A stretch of 64,000 nucleotides of DNA from Varroa destructor (taxonomy: Eukaryota; Arthropoda; Arachnida; Mesostigmata; Varroidae), in assembly GCF_002443255.2 (NCBI RefSeq), contig NW_019211455.1, positions 49,626,638 to 49,690,637 on the forward strand. The letters run 5' to 3'. Both the position numbers and the translations under genes were made by a program. Shown here one piece after another: positions 36,316 through 49,388 of this stretch (positions within the stretch are counted from its first letter, which is position 1; each line of letters starts with the position of its first letter). The notes under the pieces were generated by a model. The model ran no database searches, was not told the DNA's origin, and saw only the letters and a program-made list of their open reading frames with translations.

Positions 36316-39300
36316 TTATCCAGCTGAATCCGCTTCGTCGGTGGTCCTGCAAGCTGCACGAACTATTTTGTTACGCTTTGTACAGTACACCGTGATACCT
36401 TGAAGGCCCTCGTTACGATGCACCTCATGAGTTATATCCGTTTTTTTCCATTCTGTATGTGGAAGAGTTAGTGCCTGTGTTTGAGTTTGCTTCTGAGCCG
36501 TCAATACCGTTGTTTGGCTGTTGTTCAAAAGATGTTTGCATTACTTCGACGCTTGGATCTTTTGTCATTTCGTCGAGTATAAATAATTCACATTAAATAA
36601 CACAACAACCAAAATACAACATGATCTTCCTGGTTCCAACCCTACGAAGTCGCGTATTACTGGCCATTTTTTTCTAAAGGTTCAATCATGTACCTGCAAA
36701 GCCTGCTGTGCGCAGAAAAGGCCAACCTGTGTTATTTATTGGAGGCTAACCGTAATCCAATAGACGCTGCTTCAAGGGTCGGCACGTTTAACAACTTACG
36801 GAAGCACTATTTTTGTGAGTCGCGCTATAGGCGGTTTCGAATCATAGTAGAAAGAACAAAATCCTATTGAAACACAGCGCATCTCATCATCCGCCTGCGT
36901 CAACTTTCTTTTTTTCACATATAAAAATATATGAGATGTTGGAAATTGTTCTTTCGGTTTTTCTTACTCTGTCGAACACAATTTTTACGATAACCTATAT
37001 CTCGCATTAGAATAGACCAGGTGTTAACAGATGGTGGGTAAACAATCTGTCGTTTTGCCATATAAAATATGTATCGTAAAAGTCTAGAATCGGAAACTCA
37101 ATACTCGTTTCTGTGGGGCCACAATGTTTCCCGAATTTCAAGCTTACCATTGTCTCTTGTTATTGTTACACTATACTTAATATACAATAACATAATCCTA
37201 ATGTATAATAATGTTAATAACATAATTGTGTCTTCGTGGTTTATTAAAACTTATTGGATTATTGTTAAGAGTAGACGATTTCTATTCGGCGGTTCAACTA
37301 CTCAGAATGTCAATGACATAAAATAATAGCTTTAGTTGACAGTTGCAAACTGGTAACCACCAAAGTTGTATGTGATCTCTTACATTCTTCTTGCAACTTC
37401 AACTACATATAACTTTTAATAGAGAACAATAGGTGGGATGGGGATTGCAATATAATCAGAACGAAGTTTGTGAAGAAAGGCAAATTAGCTTTAGTCAGTT
37501 CATTTAGGCCAAGCGCTTAATACGAAGCGAAGCGAATAATAGGCCAACCGTCATCGATAAACATACACAGAATTTATATAAAAAAAAACACAATAAACAA
37601 GCATTAGTAGGCAGGTTTTTAGTTATTAGTTTCACTTTATAGAAGGATATTCTTCGTTCACATTGCGAAAGTGCTCGTTTGGTTACGTACGGCATGCAAC
37701 ACCTCCACTTTGCGCGGCAATATTACAAGCTTCTTCCAAGTTAACGCATAACTTCCTCTGCTTGTTTCTGTTCTGCCAGCCATAGCGTGTGGTGGTAGCA
37801 GTAGCAGATATCGCAGTTGTATCGCAGTATTGGTAAATTACTTAAGGCCTCGTAATAAATGTCTATGTGTATAACTCAGATTTTTCTTGCGTTTAAGCAC
37901 TTTATAGTGTTATAGTGTCCCAGAGCAACATTTTACATATATCATTTTTCAGTCCTGTGTTAGGTTCAGTTGATATCAAACTGATCAGAATAGAACAAGC
38001 TTGTTTCATTCACTCTTGACACTATTAGTCAATCCATGATCGGGATGTGCGATCACTACTACTACTACTGCAGAGGTCAGTACTTCAAATAGCAACAATT
38101 TAATAATAAAGTCAGCTACTGAATTTTTTCAATTGACGGTTGCGTGTTTATTTTGTACGATGAAAGTGATGTGGTTTGCCAACGATCTAAAAGCAACATT
38201 TTCACTCGTTTCATAAAACTATTGAACCTAGGAATTGCAGCTATTAAAATACAGCCTTTTAATTTCAAAGATCATTAAACCAGCAAAATATGTCCTATAA
38301 TTCTGTGTGGCTAAACACAGCAAGAAGCTAGGATGATGTCCATACGCAGGCCGATAATACGATAATCCAATTTTTTTTTATGATACTCATTCGCAGTAAC
38401 ATCGATGTTATGTGTTTATTCCTCGCTCTATTCACCTATATCCACTATTCACTATGATAAAACACCTCGCACGGAAAGGTACGCGCAGGCGATAAAAAAA
38501 AAGGGGCGCGAGTGTGCTTGTATAAGAGGGGATGTTTATTTACAGCTTTTAAGCGATACCTCCCCACCGGGCCAATTGTGATAGGCCTTATCAAAAAAAC
38601 TCTATTACTGGGATTAAAAATGGATTTAGCGGTGTTCGTTCTAGAGCTTTTAAATTTAATGAAATAGCTCACTTTCGCCACTGCCTTTAAATGTTACTTC
38701 TAGACGGACGCTAAATGATGTGGTCCTAAAACCCGAAAATATGAATTGCAGAGCGGACAGAACCGTAGCTGCGGTCTCAGTGTTAGCTTCTGCGTTCTCT
38801 GCTAAGTGGCTGGTCTGCACCATGTTATTCCGTTCGCATAAACTTTCGCTAATAAACATTTAACTTATTTGGGATTTTTAAATACATCATGGGGAGATAC
38901 CAGTACCAGTAGCTTAGTAAGTCATACGATCAGCTTCTAGCCCTTAGAGTTGAAATGCCGAATAAGTGAACGGTTTTTTTTTCCTGAAAGCATTTTCAAT
39001 TATTGTATCGGCCAATTCAGTTAGTTTCTGATACGAGAGAAGGAAATTGGGAATATTGTAACATAAAAGTGACAGGGTATTAAAAATAGAGTACTCCGCA
39101 GTCGCGACGAAGGATCATAGCTTTCAGTTTAATAATAAAGTAAAAGCAAGATGACTAGTTTTTTTTTTTTTTACTTCTATTGACTTAATCATGAACGTAT
39201 AAAAAGGACTTCGTAACAGTTTATCTCTATTAGTAAAACGAAACTTTTTACCAGACGGATACATCATTCTTAATTACGACGTCACTACGATAGAACCAAT

Positions 39301-40039
39301 GTAAATTATGTGCTTTATATGAGTGCTAAAATCAAAGTAAATGTTAACAAGATTTTTTTATAAAGTCAACTACTATTTGGGGACGACAATACATCTGCGA
39401 CCAGAAATGATCATGTAATTTTTTTATCGCTATTTGTGACGTGAGTCATTCCGCCGAAGCATAGAACGTAGCATAATTTAGAATAATTCGTATATAATTT
39501 GTGTTTTATCTCTAAAAATTTTTAAAAATCTTTTATACTTAGAATAAACATGAAAAATTAAATGAAGTTTAACTTTTAATAAAACTATCGTTTAGCTTTA
39601 GATACGTTTTTAAGGTTATTGATGCTAAAAACTCCAGTGTCTATTTCGAGTATTACGTACGGTACTGTAACCAGGCATTACATAGAATCGATGTTAGGAA
39701 AAATCTCTCGAAGATGGCTTTCTCGAACATACAATTGAACCTGCTCTTGCAATTGTTTTGTAAAGATTACTCTCGGACTATATGTATAAGTTATATGGCT
39801 GTTGATTAAACTATGTTGGTTTGTATCGAATAACCCGCGAATGATAGAGAACTATATGTATAGTGAATAAGCTGGATAAATTCCCGCGATTTTTCATTGA
39901 ATGAAAAGCACTAGATTTTTTTATTCTATTGACAATATACAAATTGTTATGTATTATCCCTGTAATTGTTCAGAACTTTCATCTTTCTACCAAACGACGT
40001 ATGCCGCCCCACAGGAAAGTAGCCGATTTTGTTTCGATG

Positions 40040-40790
40040 TTTTCTAGTCATGTTTTGGGTTGTGAGGGCTTAGTAGCTGGCGAAAATGCCGATCCAAGCC
40101 CCGAATAACGTACAGGGTGCAAAAAAAGCTCCAATTCGGAATCCAGGACCGCAACATAGACGATGTTTACCGCATGTGGTTTCGTGCTGTCGTGGAACAG
40201 AATGATCTGGGCCCGTCTATTGGGTGTTTTCTCTTGAATAACCTTGCTGACTTCATACGAGTAGGCCAAATAAACATGCCGACCAACCTCCTCGTCTGTA
40301 CTAAGCAAATTTTCTTACAGTCCCACAAAACATAACTTTTCTTTTCAATGAAGATCTCATGATGAAGGCCGTGATTTCTTTTGTGACGCCCGTTTCGATC
40401 TTAACACAGGCACCACTCCTCGTCACCGGTAAAAATCCTACGAAAAATCAGTTACTGACCGCGTGGCGCTCGGATAGATATTGAGGTGCAACGCTGACTC
40501 GTAATTTTTGGTTGGATTTAGAGAGTTTATGGGCCCGACTTACGATTTGTCTTTCTTCAAGGATGCCTTTAGTGAGTCATACTCAAACTGAGACGGTTCG
40601 CCAGAGGTGGGTATACTCTCTAGGTCTTAAATACCGTTTTTTAGCTTAAGAAGTCACTCTTAAGCGATCTTCTCAGCCGTAGTGCCATTGGCGTACACAG
40701 GGCGTTCTCTCCTGTTTCAGTAGAGTTTTATCTTCGATAAAATAGAGGAAGTGTCGAAATGGCACCTTTTTCCTACCTGGGACAACATTT
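40040..40790 (-). mobile_element. Decayed mariner transposase (relic B)
   Basis: Read on the minus strand, transposase motifs appear in the correct order but in shifting frames with stops. They are an N-terminal block FRHFLYFIEDKTLLKQ (about 40720-40770), a helix-turn-helix tail resembling 'FKNGDFDLEDxPRSGxP' (LKNGI*DLESIPTSGEP, about 40560-40650), the first catalytic block RIFTGDEEWC (Asp at 40422-40424), and QIILFHDSTKPH (second Asp at 40189-40191) within an 86-codon ORF (40048-40308). That ORF runs on to LHPVRYSG, where the usual PDLAPSDYH is destroyed, so the third catalytic Asp is missing. Terminal inverted repeats were not identified. Confidence 0.8.
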
Positions 40791-40906
40791 TTTCTAGAGT
40801 CTCTTCGAGTTATCTAGAACACAGTACGCTTTCTAACGGCACACAGAAGTAAACAGGTGGAGAGAAGTAAGAAAACAGTTTACTCGAAAGACATAGGAAC
40901 TTTCTG

Positions 40907-40948
40907 TTCTAACAGATTGAGCTATCGATTCTATTCTAACAGATTGAG
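40907..40948. repeat. 27-bp tandem duplication near mariner relic B
   Basis: ttctaacagattgag occurs at 40907-40921 and 40934-40948, roughly where the 5' terminal region of relic B would lie. Confidence 0.85.
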
Positions 40949-41301
40949 TTACCCGATACACTGATAGTTCTATAATCTTACATACCAGACCAGTAGTGCA
41001 TAGTTACCTCCTTGTCCGGCAAAGGGCCTCCTCTGTAGTGAATAGCGTATGAGATCTTTTTCTACGTATGAAAGTCTACGACAAGTCTGCTACTTGAATC
41101 ATGGGGATCTTATACCTAGAAATGCCAAAGTTACGGGCAGCCACAGCTGTGTGTCACCATAAGCACATTTTGATAAGCTTGGCTATTTAAAAATACATTT
41201 CTACCTATTTAAGTTGATGACACAAAGAGGTGAACATAAAGGTTGTTCATTGTGCATTGATTAAGTTTGCGACGAATCGAGACCGTTAAAATGAATGGTG
41301 C

Positions 41302-41327
41302 TTTTTTTTTTGTTTTTTTTTTTTTTT
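41302..41327. repeat. Poly-T tract with one G
   Basis: T10-G-T15, located about 0.5 kb from mariner relic B. Confidence 0.9.
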
Positions 41328-42072
41328 GTTACTACTTCTAGTATTTGATCGTGGATGCACGAATACGGCATTTGACAAAATACACTGGCTTCTAATTACA
41401 TAGAGAGGAAAGCACCTGTACTCTTAGTTTTGGAAGACCACTTTCGTTTGTGTGCTCGGCTTTAGTCCAACTATAGAAAGTCGTAGATGCATAAATGCGG
41501 CGTAAGTGAACATCGTACTTATATAGCCTTCATCATTTAAATCTGTCTCCATTGACGAATAAATAAATAAAGTAATATCTCAAAGATCTCCTCTAACTAA
41601 GACCTATCCAGTATGATGAATGTGGCACAAGTTTAATATCAGTTTATAGGACACATTTAACTAGCATTAATAAAGTCAATCATAGAAGTTTTCAGTAATT
41701 TTAAGAATTGTTTAGTATAAAGCTTGCGCTATAGCAGCTTGAAGGGTATAAGCTTATGCTTACGTTTAAAAAAGCAGAACCATTTTAGTCTTAGCAACTG
41801 AGCGCCTACTGCTACCTGCGCATTTCGAAGTCTGTATTAGCATCACCACCCGCGCATTAAGTACAAACCAACACAGCTTTGTATTGGCTCGCTTCATTAG
41901 TACAGGGCGACTGTTGAGTAACTTATGATACAACATGGAACATTGCACGTAGAGCCGCGGGTCGGAATGCGCTTGCTTTGTAATTAAGATTGGCAGTTAG
42001 AAACGCTAGAAAACTCGACGACTTCATTGAATTAGCTTAGGCCTTTCTTTGGCACACTCTTCATCGTCGATA

Positions 42073-43530
42073 TCATTGAACTTCAGCTGGGAATAATACA
42101 AAATGCAGGGCCCGTCCAAATTTAAATCTGCGTGATTTCGAAATTTTATACAACCGCGTATACAAGTGTACGATTACGCCCCTAGCGAGGTTCTCAGCTG
42201 CCCGAGCACCTTCCTCCATAAAGGGTGGTTGAAAGCATTCTCTTCCACGCTGGAACACCATATTCGGTTCAAATCCGCATGGCTGTTGCGCCAAAAGTCG
42301 GTACTTTTGTATGTGAATTTTTAATTTGTTCAGTCGTCGAAAAAGCTGGGAATACACTGTGCTCGTTATAGTTTCAAGAAAGCTCAGGAGAGAAATCGAC
42401 ATACACCTAATCTACCACAACTATCAAGAGAGCACTTGATACCAGGAGCAGCATTGTGACGCTGGCCACCTTAATGTCCAGGGGTTTTGGGCAGGAGATT
42501 TACAAACGATACCTTCGCCCTGTCTTACCGAAGAGCTTAAATTGCTCTATCTAAACCTATAACAATCGTATTGTTATTGAAGCAAGGTGTGAAGCAATTA
42601 AACTGAGTTGAGTGACAAAATACGCGGCCTCCGGGAAAAAACGTGAGTACGCTGATTGAGGAAACACCCGCTGGTTTTCTTAGTGAGCGGATAAAATATC
42701 TTGTCAGAGATCTCAGCAAGCATCCGCCCATATGCATGTGTTAGGCCGCAAACGGATCCAGTAGACTTTGAAATTGTATAACTTTTAAGTTAGGAATATC
42801 TTTTTTTTGTAATATGGTACTCTCCTTTTTTTTTTTTTTACATACTTTTCCCACACCTCTAGCAGCTTCTGGAGAGCTGTCTATATAGCACTCGAGTTTT
42901 TTCATTTCAGAAATTTCTTCATTTGTAGCTTCTCGAAGTGGTCGAATGCCTGGTTAGCAGTTGCCTCTATTAAAGCCTCGCAATCACACGAACTCACTAG
43001 CCACCGAATTCGACCCTCTTTCTAGAGCGACGCCATTTTTTCGCATGGTCACTCTTCAGCTGGCGATGAAGTTTGAACCATACCTCGCCGGCAGCGACCC
43101 TATGCTTCTAGAGAGTTTTTTGTTGATAAAGGCTCTGTAAATCGTACGTGGAATATACCACGTGGTGTATCTCAATTCACGGGAAACTCACTTTACTTAG
43201 TTTTTCCATTCTCAGTATTCAGGTTATAGCTCTGTACTACATTACCTGTGAAATGTCATTCTTAGCGATAAAGACCTTAAACTCTGTTTTTGGTAGAAGC
43301 CTTCTTAATTGTGGTAGTGCGTCTTTCGGATCTCGACACCTGATCACCTCCTACCAGGCTTTCGATATTCCAGCCTCCTCACTTGAAACGTTAGCACCAT
43401 TCACGTACCGTGCGTTCGCTTAAGGCTTCCTTGCTCAATGTCTTCACCAATCTTCGATCGTTTTTAGAGCGCTGCGGCCTTTGAAAAGATATAGATGTCA
43501 CCACTGGACTTTGATGTTTGGGACAACAAG
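42073..43530 (-). mobile_element. Decayed mariner transposase (relic C), possibly with an insertion
   Basis: On the minus strand, 43384-43434 and flanks encode LVKTLSKEALSERTVREWC*RFK, which matches the second helix-turn-helix of mariner transposases (typically 'xxxALSERTxREWFxRFK'). At about 42290-42370, ETITSTVYSQLFRRLNKLK matches the 'ETINxxxYCQQLxRLN' block before the second catalytic Asp, inside a 109-codon ORF (42073-42402). The two blocks are about 1 kb apart, roughly twice the usual spacing. Either unrelated DNA has inserted or two fragments abut. The HDNARPH and PDLAPSDY blocks are not recognisable. Confidence 0.6.
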
Positions 43531-45716
43531 ATGTTTTTTCGTCTGAACGCATGTATTCTAAAGCAAAGCCAACCAGTTACCGTTCATAAGTTTCTGGAAA
43601 ATTAAAGGCAAATCTCGCGCTAGCGGCGTGTTTCCCAAAATACGTTTTTCACGGCCTACTATTTGCGCATATAAATGAAGGTAGCCTAAAGGAAGAACAT
43701 GACCAATGTTATTATTTTAGAGACTCCGGATTTTTAAGGCGGTGATAGAGATCGGCAAATGAATAAACATTTTCTTTTGATTGACATTAATTTTATCACT
43801 AAAAGCTAAGCTTTATTGTTAGGTATCATTACGGAAAATCTGTGTTTGGAATCTAGATTGGGATAAAAAGTGCGCAACAATTTCGCAGCTGGAAAAGCGT
43901 CTGTTTTTCCCTCTAACATCAATTTTAATTGTTTCTAATAAGTAAGTTAAATAATGATTTAATTTAATTCATCACGCTTGACTTTTCCATTTGAAAATTG
44001 AATCGCTATGACTGGAGACCCAAATCTGCCTAGAGCAAAAACTGTGTTCTTTTATCTGGTACCACTCGAGTGCCAACTAGTCTGGAAAAATGCCGGGACA
44101 AGCTTAAATTGTGGCTGGCAATGATGTGACATTTGTCGTCAAAATCGTATATATTCACGAAATCCGAGATCCGAGAGTACTCACTAATAGGATTCGAAAA
44201 ACCGGGATGGGGTTTTAAGACGCGTTATCGAAACTGAAAAAACAATTCATGCGCGTATTTATACAGGTGAAGGTTTGAAGCACTTAGAGTCATCTAGCTT
44301 AAATCTTATTGCGCAGATTAGAAGCGCACGAATAATATTTATCGTTCTTTCTTCATCATATACCAAGCGCGCGTGATGGTTAAGGATCGTGCTTTGAGCA
44401 CCAGGTGAGACATCAAAAGACAAGAAAATGAGCTACTTCTCGAGTTTTGTTAGGGTAATCGATTGCAATGAAGATGCAGTGTTGTTATCTTCCACAACTG
44501 AAAGCCGTTAACGTTTGTTGTAACAGAAACGTCATTGTTTTAAGGAGGTACCCCTGAGCCTGCAATTAACATAGAAGACTCAGTGGTTTCGCCTCAAACC
44601 TGAAAGGTCGAACAGGGCGAATCAAAGTTATTCGGCGTTTGACTCATTACCAATAGATCCCTTTAATCAACTGACTGGGAACGGAAACCTGAATTGGTAT
44701 TGGAAGAAAGAACTCTATATGCACATAGCCTGCCTCCGGTTACAAATGAAGCTCTATTTCTGAGGTAAAACAAGAGTTCGAAACGTTTTAGATACTTGCT
44801 TACATTCTCTAACTGTGATCTTATCATTAATATGGCCAATGCGATAGGGAGACTTTGAAAAGGTAGCAGAAGAATGGGGACGTTAAAATATGCCCCCCAA
44901 CGCATGATTTGATGGATCAAAGTCTTTTGCAAACGTCACTTTGGCCAAGAGTGTTCATTTTCGGATTAATAATTTTTCGATAAAAGCGAAAATTGCGTAG
45001 CTTTCGCTTTTTGACGTCGTCAACGGAACTATTGAATATTGTGCATCAATGTACATATAGGAAAATACGCTGTAGTTGAAAGGCAAGCTGGTTGACAGAA
45101 AAATTAGACGCCTGCCAACAACCTCCTGCAGGAAAGTGGCCATTAACTTACCTGCTGAGGGTAATTACAACCCCTCTGGTGTATCTACTCTAATAAAATA
45201 GATCCAATACATTTATGAAAATCGGTGATAATAAATATATTATTACTACTACTAAAGTCTTACACATGCCAAAAAAACCGGAAGATTCGGTAAACTTTTG
45301 GTGGCTTGCTTCTCCCAATTCTGCGAACTTTACCTCCAACATATTAGAGGATTAAACGGCCAAAACGAAATTTCTAAGAATATGTCGTAAAAGTCCATGT
45401 AGGTAGATTTCTATAAATAGGAGGATACGTCTCAATTCGTAATCGTATCGCTCGTGTTCAACATGTCAAGAGGGCCTGCTCTTATCTCGAAACAATCTCG
45501 TTAGCTATCTCTGGCGAGCACTAGCTAGCATAATCTAATTCGTCATTTGGTAGACTTCTTATCAGCTAGCTTTACTTAAATTTACAAATGACATCCCTAT
45601 TGCTGTCTTAGTAGTCTAGGCAAAGGAAGCAGTCATATCCATTGATTCGAGCCGCACCTCGCTGATTCAAGGTCCGCGGAGTTTGCTGACTTCGCTGTGT
45701 TCAAGGAGTTAACGAG

Positions 45717-45744
45717 TTTATGTATGTATGTATGTATGTATGTA
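45717..45744. repeat. (TATG)n microsatellite
   Basis: About seven contiguous TATG units within an otherwise unremarkable stretch. Confidence 0.95.
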
Positions 45745-46504
45745 CGATATTTTACAGTAAACAAAGATGAGCGAAGTTAAATGCTGGTTCTTGCGTTATC
45801 TTAATTCGTATTTCTAGTACGGCCATATGAAATATTTTGCGTAAATAATGGTAACAAATGATTTATTGGAATCTACGTTATTTCGATCTACAGCTAGTAA
45901 CGCTTTGCGTAAAAGACATCGACCTTAAAGGGTTAATAGGTAAACCATTTACTAAAGTCGCTCTTAGCTTAATTTCAGTAAATTTACGGAAGCCGGAATC
46001 AGCCTTTGGTACTTGAGATTGCGTGCATTTTTCTTTCTTATGATTCGTACTCAAATTGGTGCCTATATATATTAGAGAGACGTTACTGGAAGAAAATGGT
46101 TTATACTCCTACTGTTGCTTTTAAACCACAAATGCCCAACCATAGTTGAGGCTACGAAGAGATATTTGCTCTGACGAGGTAGCTCATTCAGATCAGGCAA
46201 TTACCTCTAAAATTTTAAGGGAAGAGTACCGTTTTCTACATTATATCTAACATATCCGCTAATTTTGTTAATTAAAACCGCATTATGTGGCTATTCGTAT
46301 AACTGAAGTTCTCGAAGCCGCTTCCGGCAAAGCCATACTTCTGTCGAAGCATGAAAAGGTATCGATTCAAGCCATTTTATTCTCCCACCTTACCGCTTGA
46401 CGAGGCCTGAGTTTGTCAAGAGATTCAATTTTGGTGATTTTTTTTTATTGTGCCCCTTCGGCGTTCAGAGACCCTTTGCTATAGAGTAGCTTTTGCAACA
46501 TACA

Positions 46505-46876
46505 ATGCAAAACGAAAGAAAGCGCCAGCATCAGCGGTGGTTGCGTCGGCCACTTTGCTCCACACGAATGCTAAGACTTGAGATAAACCCGGATCGTCAT
46601 ATCGGTACTGTTTTGTCGTTTTTAGCCGCGGGCCTGTATTTCTTATGCAACTGTGAATGTATTCCGTACGCTCTACGCGGCGGCCTACATGCTACGTCAG
46701 TCATGTCCGCCCATCGAGAGCGCCTTTTTCTACGCGAGTTGTCAGAGTACTGCAGACGGCTCAAGGAAGAGAAAGCAAAAAAGAAAGAGCGGGCACGCGG
46801 AACGCGGGCAGAAACAACGACAAGCGGTGGTGCAGCAGCTAGCAGTGCTGATGTTCGGCCGCATAATACGATATAG
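46505..46876 (+). CDS. Unassigned ORF with a hydrophobic segment and basic tail
   Basis: From the ATG at 46505 the frame encodes a basic N-terminus, a hydrophobic stretch (TVLSFLAAGLYFLCNCECI), then a charged helix (LRELSEYCRRLKEEKAKKK) and an Ala/Ser/Thr tail. The local GC content looks higher than in the flanks. The other two + strand frames are also open over 46657-46842, so the coding frame is uncertain. No family is recognised; it may be noncoding. Confidence 0.25.
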   Translation: MQNERKRQHQRWLRRPLCSTRMLRLEINPDRHIGTVLSFLAAGLYFLCNCECIPYALRGGLHATSVMSAHRERLFLRELSEYCRRLKEEKAKKKERARGTRAETTTSGGAAASSADVRPHNTI

Positions 46877-49025
46877 GGGTGAAAGGCTCTAAATCTATAG
46901 AATACGCTTATCTGTTGTTTCGACTCAGAAGGTGAAAAGCAAAGTACGAGAGAGGTAGCATATGGCTCTATATCTACACGTGCGAACGATCTGACCGACT
47001 GTAGCCCGATGCCGAGCGGTAAGACTTTTCTTATGAAAAATATATATCTGTTATGCTTATCTCTATATCTATGTCAAACCTATTTAGATTTAGAGTAAAT
47101 CTTTCTTGCAGTTCTAGCAAGTATGATATGGCTCAGAGAATGGGAGAAATTACATTCTCTAGCTCTCAACGTGAGATCTACTTGAACTGTGAAATTATGC
47201 AAAAGACTGCGTCGATTATGTTCTGTTTGGCTGCTATGGATATATTACGAGGAAGGGCAGCTCCGAGTTAATTGTAAGAGCAATAGTCTCCAGATATCTG
47301 TACACCCGAACATGGTTCGATTTAACATCTGTCTGTCAACCAATAATAATTTATCACCGACCATTCTCAATCTTCTTCTTAGCATCACGGGTCTGAGGAA
47401 AATCAGAAGAAAAAAAGTACTTTCCGAATCTGCGAAACGCCACAGATATCTCTGAAAATTCATGTGCTTTACTGAATGTGCTACTATTGCTTTAATGGCT
47501 ACATCGGAGCCCTTAACGAATAGTTCAGAAAATTGATAGGTTGATATTGAGCGACAAACTAGACCTCCGTCGTTCTACGAACGCAGGCAAAGCCGCTGGC
47601 TGATCACCACTCTATCGGCCATCTTCCGTATATGGAGAATACTGATTAAGACAGCATCCATTCACAGAAAATACGTTTGGACAATATGAAATGATTGATG
47701 TCGCCGATAGCGTCCACGGAGAGCGGCGATGATCAGCTGACGTCACCGGTCATTTGTGTATTATGCCCTCTGTTACGCTTAAGATCACTTTAAACTACCT
47801 CTAGCCACCTACAGACGCGTACGAGCATCGATATGTTCATAGGGCAACGAAAAACTAACGAACTTTGAAGTAATTAGCAAAATGTCAAGCAAACAATGCA
47901 ACATATTTTGGAGTAACGAGATATAGATGTTGAGGCCCTTTTTGATGTTCGAAAAATCTAATAAAATGAAGCTATCATTCTATTTGTTTTGAAGAATCAG
48001 AGAAAATAATAACTCTTATATTACACTGTTGTATATACAGTCATAAAAGACGAGATATGGGTACCTTTTTATGTATGCGAGCCTGCGTGCGTCTAGTTAG
48101 AGGCAGTTCAGCAGATCACTGGCTTGCGGTAGTCGTCTCCCACAGGCAATGAACGCTTCATTTATACATTAGTATAACGTAGATCGGCTCGACGTATCGG
48201 CGACGTATTTTACTGATTGTCGATTGGACAAGAGGGCAAGATTGGTCAGCTAAGCGAAATTATTTGCCTCAACGATTTGCAAGGTGCAGCCAGCAAAGTC
48301 TATTCTATTCTATTCAAATCAATGTTTTTCATAGCTTTATTTACTGCAGGTACACGGCGGTAGTACGGCCAGACCCCATTCAAACCCCTATTCGTTCAAC
48401 CGACAATAAATCATCGCTAATAATAAAGCTCCCACAAACGACCTTCAACAAAGTACGGCTATATTTCGTTCTTCGGCTGGCCAAAACGTTCAGCTGCATC
48501 TCATCCATGACATATATTTAGCTATTGATAAACATCTAATGTGAGGATATACGGAGCACGAGGCGTACGGGCTTCTTCTAGCGAGAGAATTGCCACTTCA
48601 AATGCGGTTTGTATTACTACCAAATTTATTGTAAGATTTTCCCCAGACATTATTGACTCGAGACTAATTTCGATTTATGTACGGCGTCACTCGTTTCGGC
48701 TACACTCAATAGAGCCTTCCATGTGACAAAATACCTAATGCCGTCGCATAGCCTGTCATTAACTTAGGCAACGCACTTTAGGTCAGGTTGACCTTTCCTC
48801 TTCAGTTTAAGGTTTATTTGACAGATATTGGGCCATCTATTTGCTGATGTGGAATCGGCCCAGACAAATACTTAATAACAACACCAAATAAATTTACATT
48901 TGCTGCTTATGTATTTTCGGGCAGACGCGAAAGCTTACAATTTATTTACCAAGTGATGTTAAACAATCGTTGTATATTATGGAGCCCGGCTCGACAGCGA
49001 CTTCTCAAATACGGATCTTTCAGGA

Positions 49026-49388
49026 CTATATATTGAGCACGGGTCCCACAATGCAAGCATCTTTCAACGAAAAAAAAAGTTTACGCATGCCTTGCGATAT
49101 GTTACATTCATAAACACCACGAATTATAGGAAATGCACGCGAGCTAATTAAGCCGTCCCCATATAGACAGTTCCATTGCAGAATAAAATAAGGACATCGT
49201 CGCCATAATTTCGGCAATACAAAGGTGAAATGTTTATATTTATGCGTCTGCAAATATTGATACACGCCAAAAAGCCCGCTGCCTGGTAAATGGGCCGCGT
49301 AATGAGTTTTCGCTTTAAACATAGCTAACTTCAGCATGGACGCTGTCATCGAAGACTGCACCTCGTACGGATGTAAAATCCGCGCCAA
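49026..49388 (-). CDS. Unassigned minus-strand ORF, about 120 codons
   Basis: An open frame to a TAG. Its 5' end at 49388 is a TTG, so the first ATG is internal (MTASMLKLAMFKAK) unless it is a spliced exon. The product is rich in aromatics and basic residues. No domain or transposon motif is recognised. Confidence 0.2.
   Translation of the reverse strand: MARILHPYEVQSSMTASMLKLAMFKAKTHYAAHLPGSGLFGVYQYLQTHKYKHFTFVLPKLWRRCPYFILQWNCLYGDGLISSRAFPIIRGVYECNISQGMRKLFFSLKDACIVGPVLNI

Larger units (their letters stand above)
31085..40039. other. No supportable gene
   Basis: It contains the 38-bp palindrome at 34252, the direct repeat at 33588 and the long (TA)n at 36266. A less AT-rich patch at about 34.8-36.2 kb holds ORFs on both strands interrupted by stops, which may be an old decayed element that I cannot name. 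A minus-strand open stretch at 36316-36528 has plausible codon use but begins at a non-ATG and is unassigned. Confidence 0.55.
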
